Shown: in pieces, positions 6,549 to 6,785 of the stretch | Numbering within the stretch: the stretch's first letter is position 1 | Layout: every line of letters begins with the position of its first letter | Source of the DNA: Planctomycetota bacterium | GTDB taxonomy: Bacteria > Planctomycetota > Planctomycetia > Pirellulales > Lacipirellulaceae | Reading direction: 5' to 3' | DNA length: 6,785 nt | Assembly: GCA_022615465.1 (NCBI GenBank) | Contig: JAKEGR010000089.1 | Location: forward strand, 1-6,785 | The notes under the pieces: generated by a model | Seen by the model: the letters and a program-made list of their open reading frames with translations, nothing else | What the model was told of the DNA's origin: nothing | Databases searched by the model: none | Made by a program: the position numbers and the translations under genes

Positions 6549-6560
6549 CACGCTATGGGT
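6540..6560. promoter_or_regulatory. Palindrome overlapping the -10 element (operator candidate)
   Basis: ACCCATA (6540-6546) and TATGGGT (6554-6560) form a perfect 7-bp inverted repeat with a 7-nt spacer. The left arm covers part of the candidate -10 hexamer and the right arm lies over the expected start site. A dimeric repressor bound here would block transcription of the downstream gene. A poly-T stretch (6571-6583) begins 10 nt after the right arm, too far for a typical intrinsic terminator. Confidence 0.4.
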
Positions 6561-6604
6561 TAGTACACGCTTTCTTGTTTTTTGCATCTGCGATTCCATT
6601 TGCT

Positions 6605-6609
6605 GAGGA
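6605..6609 (+). promoter_or_regulatory. Shine-Dalgarno GAGGA
   Basis: GAGGA ends six bases before the ATG at 6616. It is the clearest ribosome-binding site in the window and supports that start codon. Confidence 0.6.
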
Positions 6610-6615
6610 ACCATC

Positions 6616-6785
6616 ATGAACACCTGGCGAATTCCCGGTTTATTGGTCCGTATCATATTGATCACGGCTGGCTGCTCCGCCGTGTTGGCTACCTTCTTCT
6701 TGTGTCCGAGGTTTGTCCTCGCCGAGGAATACCTGACCGGCATTGAGTGGGCTGAGCCGCCGGTGATCCAGCCGGGGCAATCGAA
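6616..6785 (+). CDS. Secreted protein, N-terminal fragment (possible DUF1080/3-keto-disaccharide hydrolase-like)
   Basis: Only 56 codons are in the window, with no stop. The start has a good Shine-Dalgarno. The N-terminus is a typical long signal peptide: basic residues Arg5 and Arg12, a hydrophobic core at about 13-31, then FVLA with probable signal peptidase I cleavage between Ala36 and Glu37. Cys20 (ITAGC) is not a convincing lipobox: the -3 residue is Thr and the hydrophobic core runs on past it. The start of the mature protein, EEYLTGIEWAEPPVIQPG, recalls the short leader before the first domain of planctomycete DUF1080 proteins, a family of secreted sugar-active or concanavalin-like proteins. 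That match is from memory and the domain itself is outside the window. The gene is divergent from its left neighbour and has its own promoter candidate and palindrome. Confidence 0.7.
   Translation, partial: MNTWRIPGLLVRIILITAGCSAVLATFFLCPRFVLAEEYLTGIEWAEPPVIQPGQS

Noticed and set aside
6633..6675. Lipobox (ITAGC) in the secreted protein
   Set aside because: Thr at -3 is atypical, the hydrophobic core continues past Cys20, and a good signal peptidase I site follows at FVLA/EE.
6399..6743. Minus-strand frame of 114 codons across the divergent spacer
   Set aside because: It overlaps both promoter candidates and the start of the secreted-protein gene, and shows no domain.
1..6785. CRISPR array, insertion sequence, prophage or defence system
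   Set aside because: No spaced direct repeats, transposase motifs or phage genes were seen. All genes look chromosomal and of uniform composition.

Overview
The window looks like chromosomal DNA of a planctomycete, probably of the Pirellulales type. The evidence is high GC, weak or absent Shine-Dalgarno sequences, a double-length UvrA, a lineage-type methyltransferase, and a secreted protein with the 'EEYLTGIEWAEPPV' style N-terminus. The assignment rests on recognising protein families by eye, not on a search.

Layout. The first two thirds (1-4537, minus strand) is one uninterrupted reading frame of 1512 codons that leaves the window at its left edge. It encodes the DNA-repair ATPase UvrA as a tandem fusion: one complete UvrA (residues about 1-1010), a basic linker, and the first ~470 residues of a second UvrA. 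The first UvrA unit carries two extra linker stretches. Each contains exactly three tandem 7-bp units (21 bp) kept in frame.

A 178-bp divergent spacer, holding a large near-perfect inverted repeat, separates uvrA from a plus-strand RlmI/COG1092-like SAM-dependent methyltransferase (4716-5615). Only 29 bp further on, convergently, is a minus-strand gene (5645-6397) for a low-complexity Ala/Lys/Pro-rich protein. It has three copies of a '[ST]-x-A-D-[IM]-L-A-A-A-R' motif and a degenerate fourth copy. A 218-bp divergent spacer with two inverted repeats and plausible promoters then leads to the 5' end of a secreted protein gene (6616 to the right edge), possibly of the DUF1080 family.

No operon is visible: adjacent genes alternate strand. 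uvrA serves nucleotide-excision repair and the methyltransferase probably modifies rRNA. The other two genes have no assigned function. The points most worth a second look are the double UvrA with its heptad-repeat linkers, the inverted repeats in both divergent promoter regions, and the DILAAAR-repeat protein. I found no CRISPR array, insertion sequence, tRNA or rRNA.
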